DNA of 64,000 nucleotides from Olsenella sp. An293 (GTDB lineage Bacteria > Actinomycetota > Coriobacteriia > Coriobacteriales > Atopobiaceae). Shown piece after piece: positions 36,515-46,015 of the stretch (position 1 is its first letter; each line of letters starts with the position of its first letter). A program made the position numbers and the translations under genes. The stretch covers positions 143,501 through 207,500 of the forward strand of contig NZ_NFIT01000005.1 in NCBI RefSeq assembly GCF_002159495.1, in the 5' to 3' direction. The notes under the pieces are model-generated. The model was not told the origin of the DNA. It ran no database searches and saw nothing but the letters and a program-made list of their open reading frames with translations.

Positions 36515-36546
36515 GCAGCCCGAGGGGCGACGTGGCGTTTTCTCAC

Positions 36547-37884
36547 CTAGGCTTGAAACGGCTTGAGCGCCTCGAGCACGATGGCGTTGGCCTTGCGGCA
36601 GAGCTCGTCGGTCGGCGCCTCGGCGAGGGTGCGCACGAGCGGCTCGGTGCCGGACGCGCGCACGAGCACGCGGCCCTGACCGGCAAGGAACTCCTCGGCC
36701 TGCTTGACGGCGGCAAGGACGCCCTCGTCGCTCATGGCGGCGTCCTTGTCGCTCACGCGCACGTTGACGAGCTCCTGGGGGTAGAGCTTCACCGGGGCGC
36801 ACAGCTGCGAGAGCGTCTCGCGCTCGGCCCGCAGGACCTCCATGATGCGCAGAGAGGTCATGATGCCGTCGCCGGTGCACTCGATGTCGCCAAAGATGAT
36901 GTGGCCGGACTGCTCGCCGCCCAGGCTGTAGCCGTTCGCGCGCATGCAAGCATAGACGTTCTTGTCGCCCACCGCGGTCGTCTCGTAGGAGAGGCGCGCC
37001 TCGTCGAAGGCCTTGAACAGGCCGTAGTTGCTCATGACCGTGGGGACCACGGTGCCGGCGGTGAGCCGACCGTGCTTGTTGAGGTAGACGCCGCAGATGT
37101 AGAGGATCAGGTCGCCGTCGACGACGTTGCCACGCTCGTCCACGGCAAGGCAGCGGTCCGCGTCCCCGTCGTAGGCAAAGCCCACGTCGAGGCCCTGCTC
37201 GACCACGTGTCGGCGCAGGCGGTCGATGTGGGTGGAGCCGCAGTCCACGTTGATGTTGAAGCCGTCGGGGCTGTTGTTGATCACACGGACGTCGGCGCCA
37301 AGGGCGTCGAAGACGGGCTTGGCCACGGAGGAGGCCGCGCCGTTGGCGCAGTCGAGGCCGACCTTGACTCCCTGGAGCGAGAAGTTCGCGCTCGCGATGA
37401 GGTGCGCGATGTAGCGGTTGCGACCCTGCATGTAGTCGACCGTGCAGCCGATGGCGTCTCCGGTCGCCAGCGGCACCTCGCTCTTGCCGTCGATGTAGTC
37501 CTCGATGAGCTCGAGGACGTCCTCGTCCATCTTGTAGCCCTCGTCGTTGACGAGCTTGATGCCGTTGTCGGTGTAGGGGTTGTGGGAAGCGGTGATCATG
37601 ACGCCGCAGTCAAACGCGCCGTCGACGACCTCGTAGGAGACGCCGGGCGTGGGAATGACGTGAAGCATGTAGGCGTCCGCGCCAGAGGCCACCAGGCCCG
37701 AGACCAAGGCGGACTCGAACATGTAGCTCGAGCGGCGCGTGTCCTTGCCCAGCACGATGCGGGCCTTCCTGCCCTGCCGCGCCCCGTAGTACCAGCCCAC
37801 GAAGCGGCCGATCTTGTAGGCGTGCTCGACGTTGAGGCCCTCGTTGGCAACGCCACGGAAGCCGTCGGTGCCAAAGTACTTCAT
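36547..37884 (-). CDS. glmM: Phosphoglucosamine mutase
   Basis: 445 residues. It converts glucosamine-6-phosphate to glucosamine-1-phosphate via phosphoserine S100 in TASHNP. Metal loop YDGDADRCLAVD near 239-250, sugar loop GGEQSGHIIF near 320 and phosphate loop RASGTEPLVR near 405. The product is the substrate of GlmU (6.2 kb). The same strand carries glmS next. Confidence 0.96.
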   Translation of the reverse strand: MKYFGTDGFRGVANEGLNVEHAYKIGRFVGWYYGARQGRKARIVLGKDTRRSSYMFESALVSGLVASGADAYMLHVIPTPGVSYEVVDGAFDCGVMITASHNPYTDNGIKLVNDEGYKMDEDVLELIEDYIDGKSEVPLATGDAIGCTVDYMQGRNRYIAHLIASANFSLQGVKVGLDCANGAASSVAKPVFDALGADVRVINNSPDGFNINVDCGSTHIDRLRRHVVEQGLDVGFAYDGDADRCLAVDERGNVVDGDLILYICGVYLNKHGRLTAGTVVPTVMSNYGLFKAFDEARLSYETTAVGDKNVYACMRANGYSLGGEQSGHIIFGDIECTGDGIMTSLRIMEVLRAERETLSQLCAPVKLYPQELVNVRVSDKDAAMSDEGVLAAVKQAEEFLAGQGRVLVRASGTEPLVRTLAEAPTDELCRKANAIVLEALKPFQA

Positions 37885-37990
37885 TGCCGTCCCCTTTCGC
37901 GCGCGGAACGCCCGGCATGGCCGAGCGGCATAATCCTCGTCCTATCCTACTCTCGACGAGCGCCCCGGCCCCGCGTTTCGTGCCCTTTTA

Positions 37991-38026
37991 CAAAAAATGG
38001 ACCCCCGGACGAAACCGAGGGTCCAT
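37991..38026 (-). terminator. Rho-independent terminator of rplM-rpsI
   Basis: ATGGACCC..CGG and complement form the stem (37997-38026); on the minus strand six T residues follow. It lies about 22 bases past the rpsI stop. Confidence 0.9.
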
Positions 38027-38047
38027 GATGGCGCAACAAACGTGCCG

Positions 38048-38443
<396 letters not shown>

Positions 38444-38446
38444 CGG

Positions 38447-38887
38447 TTAGGCCCTCCAATCGATCTGGACGGGGTTCTGGGCCGTGTGCGGGTGCTCGGG
38501 GCCGGCGTAGACCTTGAGCTTGGTGCCCTGCTTGCGGCCGAGGGTGGTCTTGGGGAGCATGCCCTTGATGGCGTGCTCGACGACGCGCTCGGGGTGCTTC
38601 TCCATGGCCTCGCGGAAGCTCTCGAGCTTGAGGCCTCCGAGGTAGCCGGAGTAACGCCAGTACTGCTTGTGGTCAGCCTTGACGCCCGTGAGGACGACCT
38701 TGTCGGCGTTGATGACGACGACGAAGTCACCGGTGTCGGCGTTGGGGGTGTACTGGGGCTTGTTCTTGCCACGAAGGATCATGGCAGCCGTGGTGGCCAG
38801 ACGGCCGAGCGTCGCGCCCTCAGCGTCGATGAGCACCCACTTGCGCTCGACTTCGCCGTTCTTGGCGAACTGAGTCGACTTCTTCAC
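38447..38887 (-). CDS. rplM: Ribosomal protein L13
   Basis: 146 residues from a GTG at 38887 preceded by AGGAGGAG. An early-assembly protein of the large subunit. [18 protein letters not shown] near 15-32, [12 protein letters not shown] near 52 and [12 protein letters not shown] near 105 are typical of the family. First gene of the rplM-rpsI operon. Confidence 0.97.
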   Translation of the reverse strand: MKKSTQFAKNGEVERKWVLIDAEGATLGRLATTAAMILRGKNKPQYTPNADTGDFVVVINADKVVLTGVKADHKQYWRYSGYLGGLKLESFREAMEKHPERVVEHAIKGMLPKTTLGRKQGTKLKVYAGPEHPHTAQNPVQIDWRA

Positions 38888-38915
38888 TTGACTCCTCCTA
38901 CGTACCTACGTGATG

Positions 38916-38988
38916 GCGGCTTCTGGACAAACCGCCGTGCTTTCGTATCAGAGATTACGGGGCTCTGTGGAAAAGCTGTAAGAGTATA
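38916..38988 (-). promoter_or_regulatory. rplM-rpsI promoter and leader hairpin
   Basis: TATACT (-10) on the minus strand at 38983-38988 starts a leader of about 90 bases. Within it GGCGG and CCGCC (38916-38937) form a hairpin just before the ribosome site, a position where ribosomal-protein leaders often bind their own product; autoregulation by L13 is a guess. Confidence 0.45.
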
Positions 38989-39074
38989 GCGCATTGCGCC
39001 GCCGCTGAGCTGGAAATTATCACGCACACAAGCCGCACAAACGCCTGGGCGCGCGAACCGCACCCCTCAAGCGC

Positions 39075-39147
39075 TAACATGCACAGCTCCGGAAACGCCA
39101 TTTTCCGACCTGCGGATATATGAAAGTTAACGGAACTGTGCATGTTA
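39075..39147. repeat. Inverted repeat with 17-nt arms between rplM and the glycosidase gene
   Basis: TAACATGCACAGYTCCG at 39075-39091 pairs with its complement at 39131-39147 (16 of 17, the odd pair G-U) around a 39-base loop with a small CGGAAA/TTTTCCG hairpin. Lies 22 bases past the stop of the minus-strand glycosidase gene; probable terminator or REP-like element. Confidence 0.5.
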
Positions 39148-39169
39148 TCCGCGCGAGATCGCACGCCCG

Positions 39170-41818
39170 TCAGCCGAGAAGCGCCACCCGCAGCGCGGCC
39201 TCGCGCACATCAACGCGCGCAAACCGCACGCTCACGCGCGGGGCGCCATGGGCCTCGGCCACCATCTCTGCCAGCAGGCGCTCGCCCGCGGGCGCCCAGG
39301 TCTCGACCGCGGGGGCCTCCTCGAAGAGCCACGCCGCCGTCCCCGGAGCGGGCTCGCCGTCCTCGAGCTCCTCGCGGCTTGTCACCTCGACCAGCTCCAG
39401 GCCCTTTTCGCCCGCCCAGGCGCGCACGGCCTCGGGGCGACCCTCGACCGTCGCCCGCAGCGTCACGCAGCGATGCGGCTCGAAGCCCTCGTAGCTGCCG
39501 CGCGCCGGCTCGACGAGCAGCACCGTCTCCCCGTCACGGCACGCGCACGAGCACGCCGTCGAGACGTGGCCGCCCGCCGTGGCTCCGTCGTCCTCGAACT
39601 CCACGTAACGGCTCTCCCCCGCCACGGGCCAGAAGTCAACGACGCGCCGCGTGCGGTCGAGGCCGCGCGGGTTGAGCGGGCCCGCGGGGCGCGGGTTGTT
39701 GTGCGGCTCCCACCTCGGCACGATCGAGCCGCCGCGCACGAACAGCGGCAGCTTCCACAGCGGCGCGTCAAAGCCGTCGAGCACCTGCCCGCCGCGATGC
39801 CGCGCCCCGGAGAAGAAGTCGAACCACACGTCATCCGGTCCGCCGGGAAGGTAGATGCCGTCGCGGACGTCGTTTCCGACGGCGTCGGCGCGCGTGTCGC
39901 GATAGATGGGCGCCACGAGCAGGGCGTCCCCGAGGAGAAACTCGTACTTCTCGGCCATCTCGCCGCGCGCCCGCTCGTCTGCCAGCAGCACCGAGCGGAC
40001 CATGGGCAGGCCGAGGTCGTCGTTGCCCTCCCAGCCCTCGACGCAGGAGGCCGATGCCGCGCAGGTGCGCAGATAGGACATCAGCGCGCTCTTGAGCTTG
40101 AGGTACATGCGGCAGATTCCCGTGTGGGGGTCGCCGCCCGCGTAGGGCAGCTTGGGAAGCGCCCCCCAGCCGTCCATGTCGAGCATGATGGGCGTGAGGG
40201 CCTTCCACTGGAAGTCGCGCGTCGCCACGAGGGCGTTGCCCCCGAAGATGCCGTCCAGGTCGGAGGCCACGTTGGGGTTGCCCGAGAGGCCCTGCCCGAT
40301 GTAGGTGGGCACGTGCATGCGAACGTACTCCCACCCAGACCCGTCCTGGTCTCCGGACCACACCGCCGCGTAGCGCTGCGTGCCCGCCCAGCCGTCCAGC
40401 GTGAGGACGAAGGGAAGCTGGCCCGTGCGCTCGAAGAGCATCTCGTGGCCCTGACGGGTGGCGTTGAGGCCAAAGGAGTAGCCCTCCCCGACCCACTCCT
40501 CGTCGGTCTTGAGCGCGCGGACGCCCGCGCGGGACACCTCCGCCGCAAAGTCGCGCAGGTTCTGCCAGGTGACGTCCGGATTGGGCGAGGGCGTGATCTG
40601 CGACTGGGCCCACAGGCCCACCTCCACGCCGCGCTCGTTGGCATAGGCCGAGAAGGACGCGAGGTTCTCCACGTTGGCCGCGATGGCGGCCAGGCGCTCG
40701 GGCGAGCTCTCCCCGTCCGCGCCCACGCCGCCCGTCATCTCGTAGCCGTTGTGACCGTAGCCGGCCCCGTAGCCGTCGTTGGGCAAGATCCAGCCGAGGG
40801 GCATGTCGTGCGCGGCGTGCTCGTCGATGACGGCACGGGCGGAGAACTCGTGGGGCGTCTGCCCGCGGTACCTCTCGGCCGAGGCAACGAGCACCTCGTC
40901 GGGACCGTTGAGCGACTCGGCAAGGTGCCCCTCGGGAACCACGTAGCCGCGTAGGCGCCCGAGCTCGTAGCGCGTCTCGCCCGGCCCGTCCGCCGGCGCC
41001 GATCCGCGCACGACCCACTCCTGGGCGCCCTCCCGCGGCTCGCGCGACCATGCGTCGCGGTTGTATGCGTTGAGATGCCCCAGGTAGAAGGCAAAGTCGG
41101 GCAGCAGCGCGGGAGCGCCCGTCACCTTGAAGTAGGCGCGAAGGATCGACTGGGCGACCTTCCGCAGGCCCGCGCCGGGGTCTTCGGCGACGAGCAGGTA
41201 CGCGTCAAAGACGGAGTCCTCGTGGGAGCAGGCGAGCGCCCCGTCCGTGGCGCCAAGGTCGTAGACGCCCGGGGCAAACGTACTTCTCAGCACGCCATAC
41301 CCGACGCTCGACCAGAAAAACGGGCTCGGGGAGGCCACGCCGCCATCGCCCCACTGGTTGCTGTTCATGGGCGTGGAGACGATGCGCACGACCCTGCCCG
41401 TCTGCTCGGCGTAGCCGTTTTGCGTGCCGCCGCCAAAGATGCGCTCGCCTGGGGCTCGCTCGAGCGTCTGCGTGGAGAGGCCCGTGCCGAGTTCCACCGG
41501 GGCCGCCTCGCGCATGACGGCGCGACCGCGACGGCGCAGCGTCATGCGGCCGTCCGCCTTGGCGAGAAGGACCTCGGTCCCGCCGGCGGAAACCGCGAGC
41601 GCGTCGCCCTCGTCGCGCACGGCGGCGACGGGATGAGCGTAGACGTCGGACTCGTCGGGCTGGGCCTGGATGCGCGTGACATGCTCCGGCGAGAGAGGGC
41701 GTGCATACGGCGCGAACTCACCTGCCGGGTCGATGGTCACCCGAACGATGGTCTCGTCGAGAAAGGCGATGCGACAGGGCAGGCCCTTCTCGCCGAAACT
41801 CACACGAACGTCAGTCAC
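39170..41818 (-). CDS. Glycoside hydrolase family 31 enzyme (alpha-glucosidase-like)
   Basis: 882 residues, GTG start at 41818 with GGAGGAG upstream. An N-terminal beta-sandwich (about 1-215, with GERIFGGGTQNGY near 122) precedes the TIM barrel. The candidate catalytic nucleophile is the aspartate in RALKTDEEWVG near 437, and the acid/base aspartate is in WSGDQDGSGWEYVR near 488; the barrel ends with LFVRGGSIVPRW near 725 and beta-domains follow. No signal peptide, so it acts on sugars inside the cell. GH31 covers alpha-glucosidases, alpha-xylosidases and alpha-N-acetylgalactosaminidases; the substrate is not resolved here. No transporter or regulator is adjacent. Confidence 0.85.
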   Translation of the reverse strand: MTDVRVSFGEKGLPCRIAFLDETIVRVTIDPAGEFAPYARPLSPEHVTRIQAQPDESDVYAHPVAAVRDEGDALAVSAGGTEVLLAKADGRMTLRRRGRAVMREAAPVELGTGLSTQTLERAPGERIFGGGTQNGYAEQTGRVVRIVSTPMNSNQWGDGGVASPSPFFWSSVGYGVLRSTFAPGVYDLGATDGALACSHEDSVFDAYLLVAEDPGAGLRKVAQSILRAYFKVTGAPALLPDFAFYLGHLNAYNRDAWSREPREGAQEWVVRGSAPADGPGETRYELGRLRGYVVPEGHLAESLNGPDEVLVASAERYRGQTPHEFSARAVIDEHAAHDMPLGWILPNDGYGAGYGHNGYEMTGGVGADGESSPERLAAIAANVENLASFSAYANERGVEVGLWAQSQITPSPNPDVTWQNLRDFAAEVSRAGVRALKTDEEWVGEGYSFGLNATRQGHEMLFERTGQLPFVLTLDGWAGTQRYAAVWSGDQDGSGWEYVRMHVPTYIGQGLSGNPNVASDLDGIFGGNALVATRDFQWKALTPIMLDMDGWGALPKLPYAGGDPHTGICRMYLKLKSALMSYLRTCAASASCVEGWEGNDDLGLPMVRSVLLADERARGEMAEKYEFLLGDALLVAPIYRDTRADAVGNDVRDGIYLPGGPDDVWFDFFSGARHRGGQVLDGFDAPLWKLPLFVRGGSIVPRWEPHNNPRPAGPLNPRGLDRTRRVVDFWPVAGESRYVEFEDDGATAGGHVSTACSCACRDGETVLLVEPARGSYEGFEPHRCVTLRATVEGRPEAVRAWAGEKGLELVEVTSREELEDGEPAPGTAAWLFEEAPAVETWAPAGERLLAEMVAEAHGAPRVSVRFARVDVREAALRVALLG

Positions 41819-41847
41819 GTACCGCTCCTCCGTTGGTCGGGGACATT

Positions 41848-41878
41848 CTGCTAGTTGGGGACTGTCCCCAACTAGCAG
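41848..41878. repeat. 31-bp perfect palindrome including the stop of the patatin gene
   Basis: 15-nt arms around one base, core GGGACTGTCCC. The right arm contains the TAG stop (41872-41874) and the final cysteine codon of the minus-strand patatin gene. Inner arms GTTGGGGAC are shared with the 5930 copy, whose outer bases differ. Confidence 0.75.
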
Positions 41879-42774
41879 GCGCAGAGAAAGGCGTCGATCT
41901 CGGCGAGACGGGCCTGCGCCTGGCGGCGCCCCGCAATGTAGAGCGTGAGCAGCGACTCGCCGTCACGCGTCGAGGACCCCACCGTCACCGGCTCCTCCGG
42001 AGCGATGACGAGACACCGTCCCTCGCGCTCGAGCTCCCAGAGGCGCTCGCGCTGGGCGTTGTAGCGCTCGCCCCGCGTGCGCAGCGCCTCGAGGTAGTAG
42101 GGATAGCGGTCGTATCGGTGGGACTTGAGCGCGATGGCCTCCGAGCCGGCGCCGCGCGCGTAGGAGCGGTCGCGCGTGAGCACCACGAGGGCGCGCTCGG
42201 CAGGGACGTGCCCCTCGACCTCGCGCGCGCCGGGAAGGCCCATCGCCGTCTCGAAGGGGATGGAGTCCGTGGTGCCGCCGTCGAGGTAGCGATGCCCGTC
42301 AATCTCCACGATGCGCGAGACCGTGGGCAGGGAGGCCGAGGCGCGCACCTTCACGAGGTCCTCGGGGTAGCGTCGCACGGGCAGGTAGTCCGGGGCGCCG
42401 AAGGTGACGTCGGAGACGACGGCGTAGAAGGGCGTCTCGGACTCGTTGAACGTGTCGAGGTCGCAGGGGTCCAGGCGGTCCTGCACCTCGCCGTACATGA
42501 AGTCGACGCCCGCGACGTTGCCGGTCGTCGCGAACGACCAGAGCGACATGAAGCGCTTGTCGTCGCGAAAGGCCAGGATGTCACGCATGGTGCGGCCGAT
42601 CTGGCGCGAGCGAAAGTTGGAGCCGTTGACCGCCCCGGCAGAGACGCCCCAGATGCTCGAGAAGCCGTAGAGCCCACGCTCCTGCAGCACGTCGAGCACG
42701 CCCGCCGTGAACATGCCGCGAAAGCCGCCGCCCTCCAGCACGAGCGCCGGCACGCTGGTCTTCTCGGTTGCCAT
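41872..42774 (-). CDS. Patatin-like phospholipase
   Basis: 300 residues. Patatin fold acyl hydrolase: oxyanion loop EGGGFRG (14-20), nucleophile elbow GVSAG with S45 (43-47) and the dyad aspartate D165 in YLDGG. It resembles the YjjU/RssA-type bacterial group of unknown substrate, probably a membrane lipid. No signal peptide. Start at 42774 chosen for GAGAGGGG upstream. Lies just downstream of the tmRNA terminator. Confidence 0.88.
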   Translation of the reverse strand: MATEKTSVPALVLEGGGFRGMFTAGVLDVLQERGLYGFSSIWGVSAGAVNGSNFRSRQIGRTMRDILAFRDDKRFMSLWSFATTGNVAGVDFMYGEVQDRLDPCDLDTFNESETPFYAVVSDVTFGAPDYLPVRRYPEDLVKVRASASLPTVSRIVEIDGHRYLDGGTTDSIPFETAMGLPGAREVEGHVPAERALVVLTRDRSYARGAGSEAIALKSHRYDRYPYYLEALRTRGERYNAQRERLWELEREGRCLVIAPEEPVTVGSSTRDGESLLTLYIAGRRQAQARLAEIDAFLCAC

Positions 42775-42812
42775 GACGTCCCCTCTCCGCGCCCCTCTCG
42801 ACGCGACTCGCA

Positions 42813-42848
42813 GGAAAAAGCGCCGGGGCCCCTGCGGGTCCCGGCGCG
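42813..42848 (-). terminator. tmRNA terminator
   Basis: GCGCCGGG/CCCGGCGC stem (42820-42827 with 42840-42847) and on the minus strand a CTTTTT tract. Ten bases past the tmRNA 3' end. Confidence 0.9.
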
Positions 42849-42857
42849 AAGCGTGCA

Positions 42858-43226
42858 TGGTGGAGGTGCGGAGAATCGAACTCCGGTCCAAAGCGGACCC
42901 CTGACAGGTGTCTCCAGGCTCAGTTACCGGTTAGGTCTTAGACGCCGCGCACCCGGCAACCCGCGCTTGGCGTCCCAGTCGGTTCAATCTTTTCGAGTGG
43001 CATACCGACCACGTCCGCTCGAGCATCTCCCTGAAATGACGTCTCCGAGGGAACGGGAGCGATCCCCACTTCGACGCGCCGCTATCTAATTAAGCGGCGA
43101 GAGCCAGCTGAGGCTCAAAAGAGTTGTTGTCGTCAATTCAATTTGACGGTACCCCTGTTTAACGTGGCGAGGAGACCACGGCCTGCTGCCCATCTCAGAC
43201 CCACCCTGTCGAAACCAGTCACCCCC
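42858..43226 (-). ncRNA. ssrA: Transfer-messenger RNA (tmRNA)
   Basis: About 369 nt. The 5' end GGGGGTGACTGGTTTCGAC pairs with the 3' acceptor strand CACCTCC, followed by A and an encoded CCA (42858-42860); the T arm CGGAGTTCGATTCTCCG is intact. The tag frame, 43090-43134, encodes DDNNSFEPQLALAA then TAA, ending in the usual ALAA degradation signal. It rescues ribosomes stalled on broken mRNAs together with SmpB, encoded 3.4 kb upstream. Confidence 0.96.
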
Positions 43227-43236
43227 ACGGATGGAA

Positions 43237-43265
43237 TGGGAAGACTGCCACCATGCGGCTGTCAA
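43237..43265 (-). promoter_or_regulatory. tmRNA promoter
   Basis: A perfect -35, TTGACA, stands at 43260-43265 on the minus strand, with 17 bp to TTCCCA at 43237-43242, a poor -10. Transcription would start close to the mapped tmRNA 5' end at 43226. Confidence 0.55.
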
Positions 43266-43341
43266 CGTACGGGCCGCTCGCGCGACCGCAGGGGTATTCT
43301 ACCCGTTTTGCCCCCGACCGTGACAGACACCCACGCCCCAT

Positions 43342-43370
43342 GGGACGGATGCCTCCGGGGCATCCGTCCC
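43342..43370 (-). terminator. Terminator of the wall hydrolase gene
   Basis: GGGACGGATGCC and its complement (43342-43353, 43359-43370) pair perfectly over 12 bp around a five-base loop, nine bases past the stop of the minus-strand amidase gene. Confidence 0.75.
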
Positions 43371-43379
43371 ACCTTGGGG

Positions 43380-45644
43380 CTAGAGCGAGCTCATGACGCG
43401 CAGGAGCTTGGAGGCGTAGGACTTGTCGGTGGCCCACTTTCCGTTGCCGAGGTTCTCGACGAGCGGGGCGCTTCCGCGGCTCACGAGCGAGAAGCGCGGG
43501 TCGACGCAGGGGTTGTTGAGCGCGTCGGTCGAGGCGTACGCCTTCAGATGCTGCGCCTGGGCGCGCAGGCCGATGCGCACCGAGTCGGTGCCGTTGCCGC
43601 TGAAATCCGCGCCCTGGGCGCCGCCATCCGTGGCGCCGATACCGCCGAAGTTGCACTGCTCGGGCTTGATGCGGCCGCCAAAGCGCAGGTTGCCAGTCTC
43701 GATGCAGACCTGGGCAAAGAGCACCTCAGCGCGCACGCCCTCGCCCGCAGCCTCCTCGCAGAGGATGCGGCAGAAGTCGTCGATCGTCGGGGCGCCGTAC
43801 TGGGCGTAGACGTCGGAGGGATAGCTCGCCCCGACGCCGCGGTAGTACGCGGCCATGGTGCTCGCGGAGACGACGGAGGCGCCCATGATCGGGGTGCGCG
43901 TGGTGAGGCCGTTGTAGGGGTCGTCCTCGCCGCCGGACACGCCGACGGGGTTGAGGGAGTACCAGGCGATGCCCTCGTCACGCCAGCCCGCCTTGACGAG
44001 CATGTCGCGCTCCGCGGAATCGGTGGTGAAGTTGTGGGAGCCGGCGATGGCGTTGGGGTTGTACTGGCGCAGGACAGCAATCTCGCGGTTGTCGTCCGAG
44101 TACCAGCCAATCCCCTCGTACTTCCAGCCCGCGAGCACGAGCATCTCGCGCTCGCTCACGCTGGTGGTGTAGTGGTGGTCGCCGGCGTTGGGGTTGTAGA
44201 GGCGGTACACCGGCGTGTCGGAGCGGCCCGGGGCGACCCAGCCCACGCCCTCGTAGATCCATCCCACGCTCTTGAGGCTGTCACGCTCGGCGGCGTTGGA
44301 GGTGTAGAAGTGCTCGCCGGAGTTGGGGTTGTAGAGGCGATGCATGTCACGGCTGGCAGAGGGGTCCTCGACGGTCTCGAGATAGTTGACGATGCCCTTT
44401 GCGTCGGCCACGCCGAGCTGCTGCAGCTTGGAGTCGTCGCTCAGGTACTTGTTGAAGTCGCTCACGTTGTCGAGGAAGGCGTGCTCGACGATGATGGCGG
44501 GCAGGTTGTAGTTGCGCGCGTAGCGGATGACGCCGTAGTAGTCACCGTCGTCGCCGTTGGGGTAGCTGTAGTCGGGGTCGTTGTTGATCACCCGGATCTT
44601 CACGCCGCGGTTGTAGAGGCCGAGGCTCGTGAGTTGCTCGATGATGCGCTGAGCGAGCGCCTCGCCGACCTCGTGCGTCGTGTTGTTGTACTCGGCGTCA
44701 TAGGGGACGTAAATCTCGGCGCCATGGCCCTGGCCGTTGGAGCCGCCCACGGTGGAGTTGAGGTGCAGGCTCACGAACAGGTCCGCCCCCTGGGAGACGG
44801 CGCTCTTGACGCGATACTCGAGCTCGTTGCCCGTCACGGAGGTGCCCGGCTTGACGGTGTAGACCACCGAGACGTTCTGGTACTTCGCGAGCTCCGCCGC
44901 GCAATACTGGGCGATCTTCCAGGTGCAGGACGCCTCCTGGGTCCCGTTCACGCCAACGGCGCCGGAGCTCACGGCCACATGGCCCGGGTCGAGGGCCACG
45001 ACGGTCTTGCCCGCCGCGGCGAGCTCGACGGAGCGGGAGCGGGCGTACGCGTCCTGATCGGCGTCGTCCTGGACGGGGACGGGCACGCCCGCGAGGGCGG
45101 CGCCCTCCTCGATGGTCTCGGAGAGCGTGAGCTCGCCGTCGCCGTCATCGGTGTAGACGCGCAGCTCGGGAGCCCCGTCATCGGCGTTGCCCGCCAGAAG
45201 GGAGACGGCGGCGGTTGCCGTGAAGCTGCGGTAGGAGGCGTCGCAGTCCGTGAAGTCCACGGAGCAGGCGCCCTCGACGGTCTCGAGGTCGAGGCGCGTG
45301 ACCTCGTAGGTACCCTCGTGCTCAGGGACAAACGAGAAGAGCGCGGAGCAGCCCGCGGAGGCGGACATCGCGCAGGAGAGCGTGTCGGCGGCGCCTGCGT
45401 TGGCGACGGTCAGCGTGGCGGCCACAAGGTCGGGGAGCCCCTTGAGCGCGACGACCACGCTCTGGGTCTCGCCGGCACGCTGCTCGGCATTGTCGATGTA
45501 GAGGAAGTCAAGCACGTCCGACGAGGTCAGCGACGTGGCCCCTTCGTCTGCCCACGCAAGCTGCGGTCGAAGCAGCGTGCAGCCGATGGCGGCCGCAGAG
45601 GCGGAGACGGCGGTGCGACGGGTGATGGAGCGGCTACGATTCAT
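43380..45644 (-). CDS. Secreted peptidoglycan hydrolase: amidase + DUF5648-like repeats + glucosaminidase
   Basis: 754 residues. Signal sequence 1-31 with ITRRTAVSASAAA (possible Tat) and a likely cut after AWA. Residues 35-210 are beta-rich. An Amidase_3 domain follows (about 213-425) with zinc ligands H222 (DPGH), H294 (SLHLN) and E387/H388 (VEH); it cuts between muramic acid and L-alanine. Three repeats at about 435-570 (RLYNPNSGEHFYTS, RLYNPNAGDHHYTT, RQYNPN..SHNFTT) match the DUF5648 pattern and may bind wall glycans. The C terminus (about 590-754) is glucosaminidase-like with E649 in CIETGNLRFGG. Start at 45644 set by GGAGG. Two opposite wall-cutting activities on one chain suit cell separation or autolysis. 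Confidence 0.9.
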   Translation of the reverse strand: MNRSRSITRRTAVSASAAAIGCTLLRPQLAWADEGATSLTSSDVLDFLYIDNAEQRAGETQSVVVALKGLPDLVAATLTVANAGAADTLSCAMSASAGCSALFSFVPEHEGTYEVTRLDLETVEGACSVDFTDCDASYRSFTATAAVSLLAGNADDGAPELRVYTDDGDGELTLSETIEEGAALAGVPVPVQDDADQDAYARSRSVELAAAGKTVVALDPGHVAVSSGAVGVNGTQEASCTWKIAQYCAAELAKYQNVSVVYTVKPGTSVTGNELEYRVKSAVSQGADLFVSLHLNSTVGGSNGQGHGAEIYVPYDAEYNNTTHEVGEALAQRIIEQLTSLGLYNRGVKIRVINNDPDYSYPNGDDGDYYGVIRYARNYNLPAIIVEHAFLDNVSDFNKYLSDDSKLQQLGVADAKGIVNYLETVEDPSASRDMHRLYNPNSGEHFYTSNAAERDSLKSVGWIYEGVGWVAPGRSDTPVYRLYNPNAGDHHYTTSVSEREMLVLAGWKYEGIGWYSDDNREIAVLRQYNPNAIAGSHNFTTDSAERDMLVKAGWRDEGIAWYSLNPVGVSGGEDDPYNGLTTRTPIMGASVVSASTMAAYYRGVGASYPSDVYAQYGAPTIDDFCRILCEEAAGEGVRAEVLFAQVCIETGNLRFGGRIKPEQCNFGGIGATDGGAQGADFSGNGTDSVRIGLRAQAQHLKAYASTDALNNPCVDPRFSLVSRGSAPLVENLGNGKWATDKSYASKLLRVMSSL

Positions 45645-45832
45645 GTATGAACCTCCAGGCAAGGGACGCGTCGCGGGATTGCGAGACATCCGTTCGCACA
45701 TTCCTGTGAAACGTTACGCTGTTTGGCCGCCCCTGCCTAGAGCCGTGGACAAATCAACAAAGAGCTTAGACAAGACGGGGGCGACCCCCGCAGGAGCCGC
45801 CCCCGCAAACGCCGTCAGGCGAGACCGTCGGG

Positions 45833-45973
45833 TTACTCCTCGACGAGCTCGAACATGTCGGGGCCCACGCCGCAGACCTCGCAGACCAGGTCCTCGGGCA
45901 GCTCGGGCGTGTCGACGGTGACCTCCCAGCCGCAGACGGTGCAGCGGAACGTGTACTTCTTCTCCTCGGCCAT
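45833..45973 (-). CDS. Rubredoxin-like 46-residue iron protein
   Basis: 46 residues, too short for automatic calling at usual cut-offs. Two Cys-x2-Cys knuckles, CTVC near 11-14 and CEVC near 31-34, in a rubredoxin-like frame beginning MAEEKKYTF, bind one iron for electron transfer. The ATG at 45973 has AAAGGAG upstream. It follows the flavin reductase gene by 42 bases; in many anaerobes the two are fused as flavin reductase-rubredoxin (Hrb-type) proteins, so here they are probably partners encoded separately. The 45645-45832 gap has a GGGGGCG/CGCCCCC hairpin near 45777-45807 and no gene. Confidence 0.85.
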   Translation of the reverse strand: MAEEKKYTFRCTVCGWEVTVDTPELPEDLVCEVCGVGPDMFELVEE

Positions 45974-46015
45974 GCGGTGCTCCTTTCGTCGTGTGAGGGC
46001 GTCTCTCGCCCCGAC

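Noticed and set aside
36471..36546. glmS ribozyme or riboswitch
   Set aside because: The leader is only 76 bases and shows no ribozyme core; the family is mainly Firmicutes.
43143..45650. 835-codon plus-strand frame opposite the wall hydrolase and into tmRNA
   Set aside because: Shadow frame that also runs into the tmRNA gene.
45833..45973. Frameshift in the small rubredoxin-like gene
   Set aside because: A first reading suggested an extra base near 45960, but the fixed position of the flavin reductase stop codon shows the frame is intact at 141 bases.
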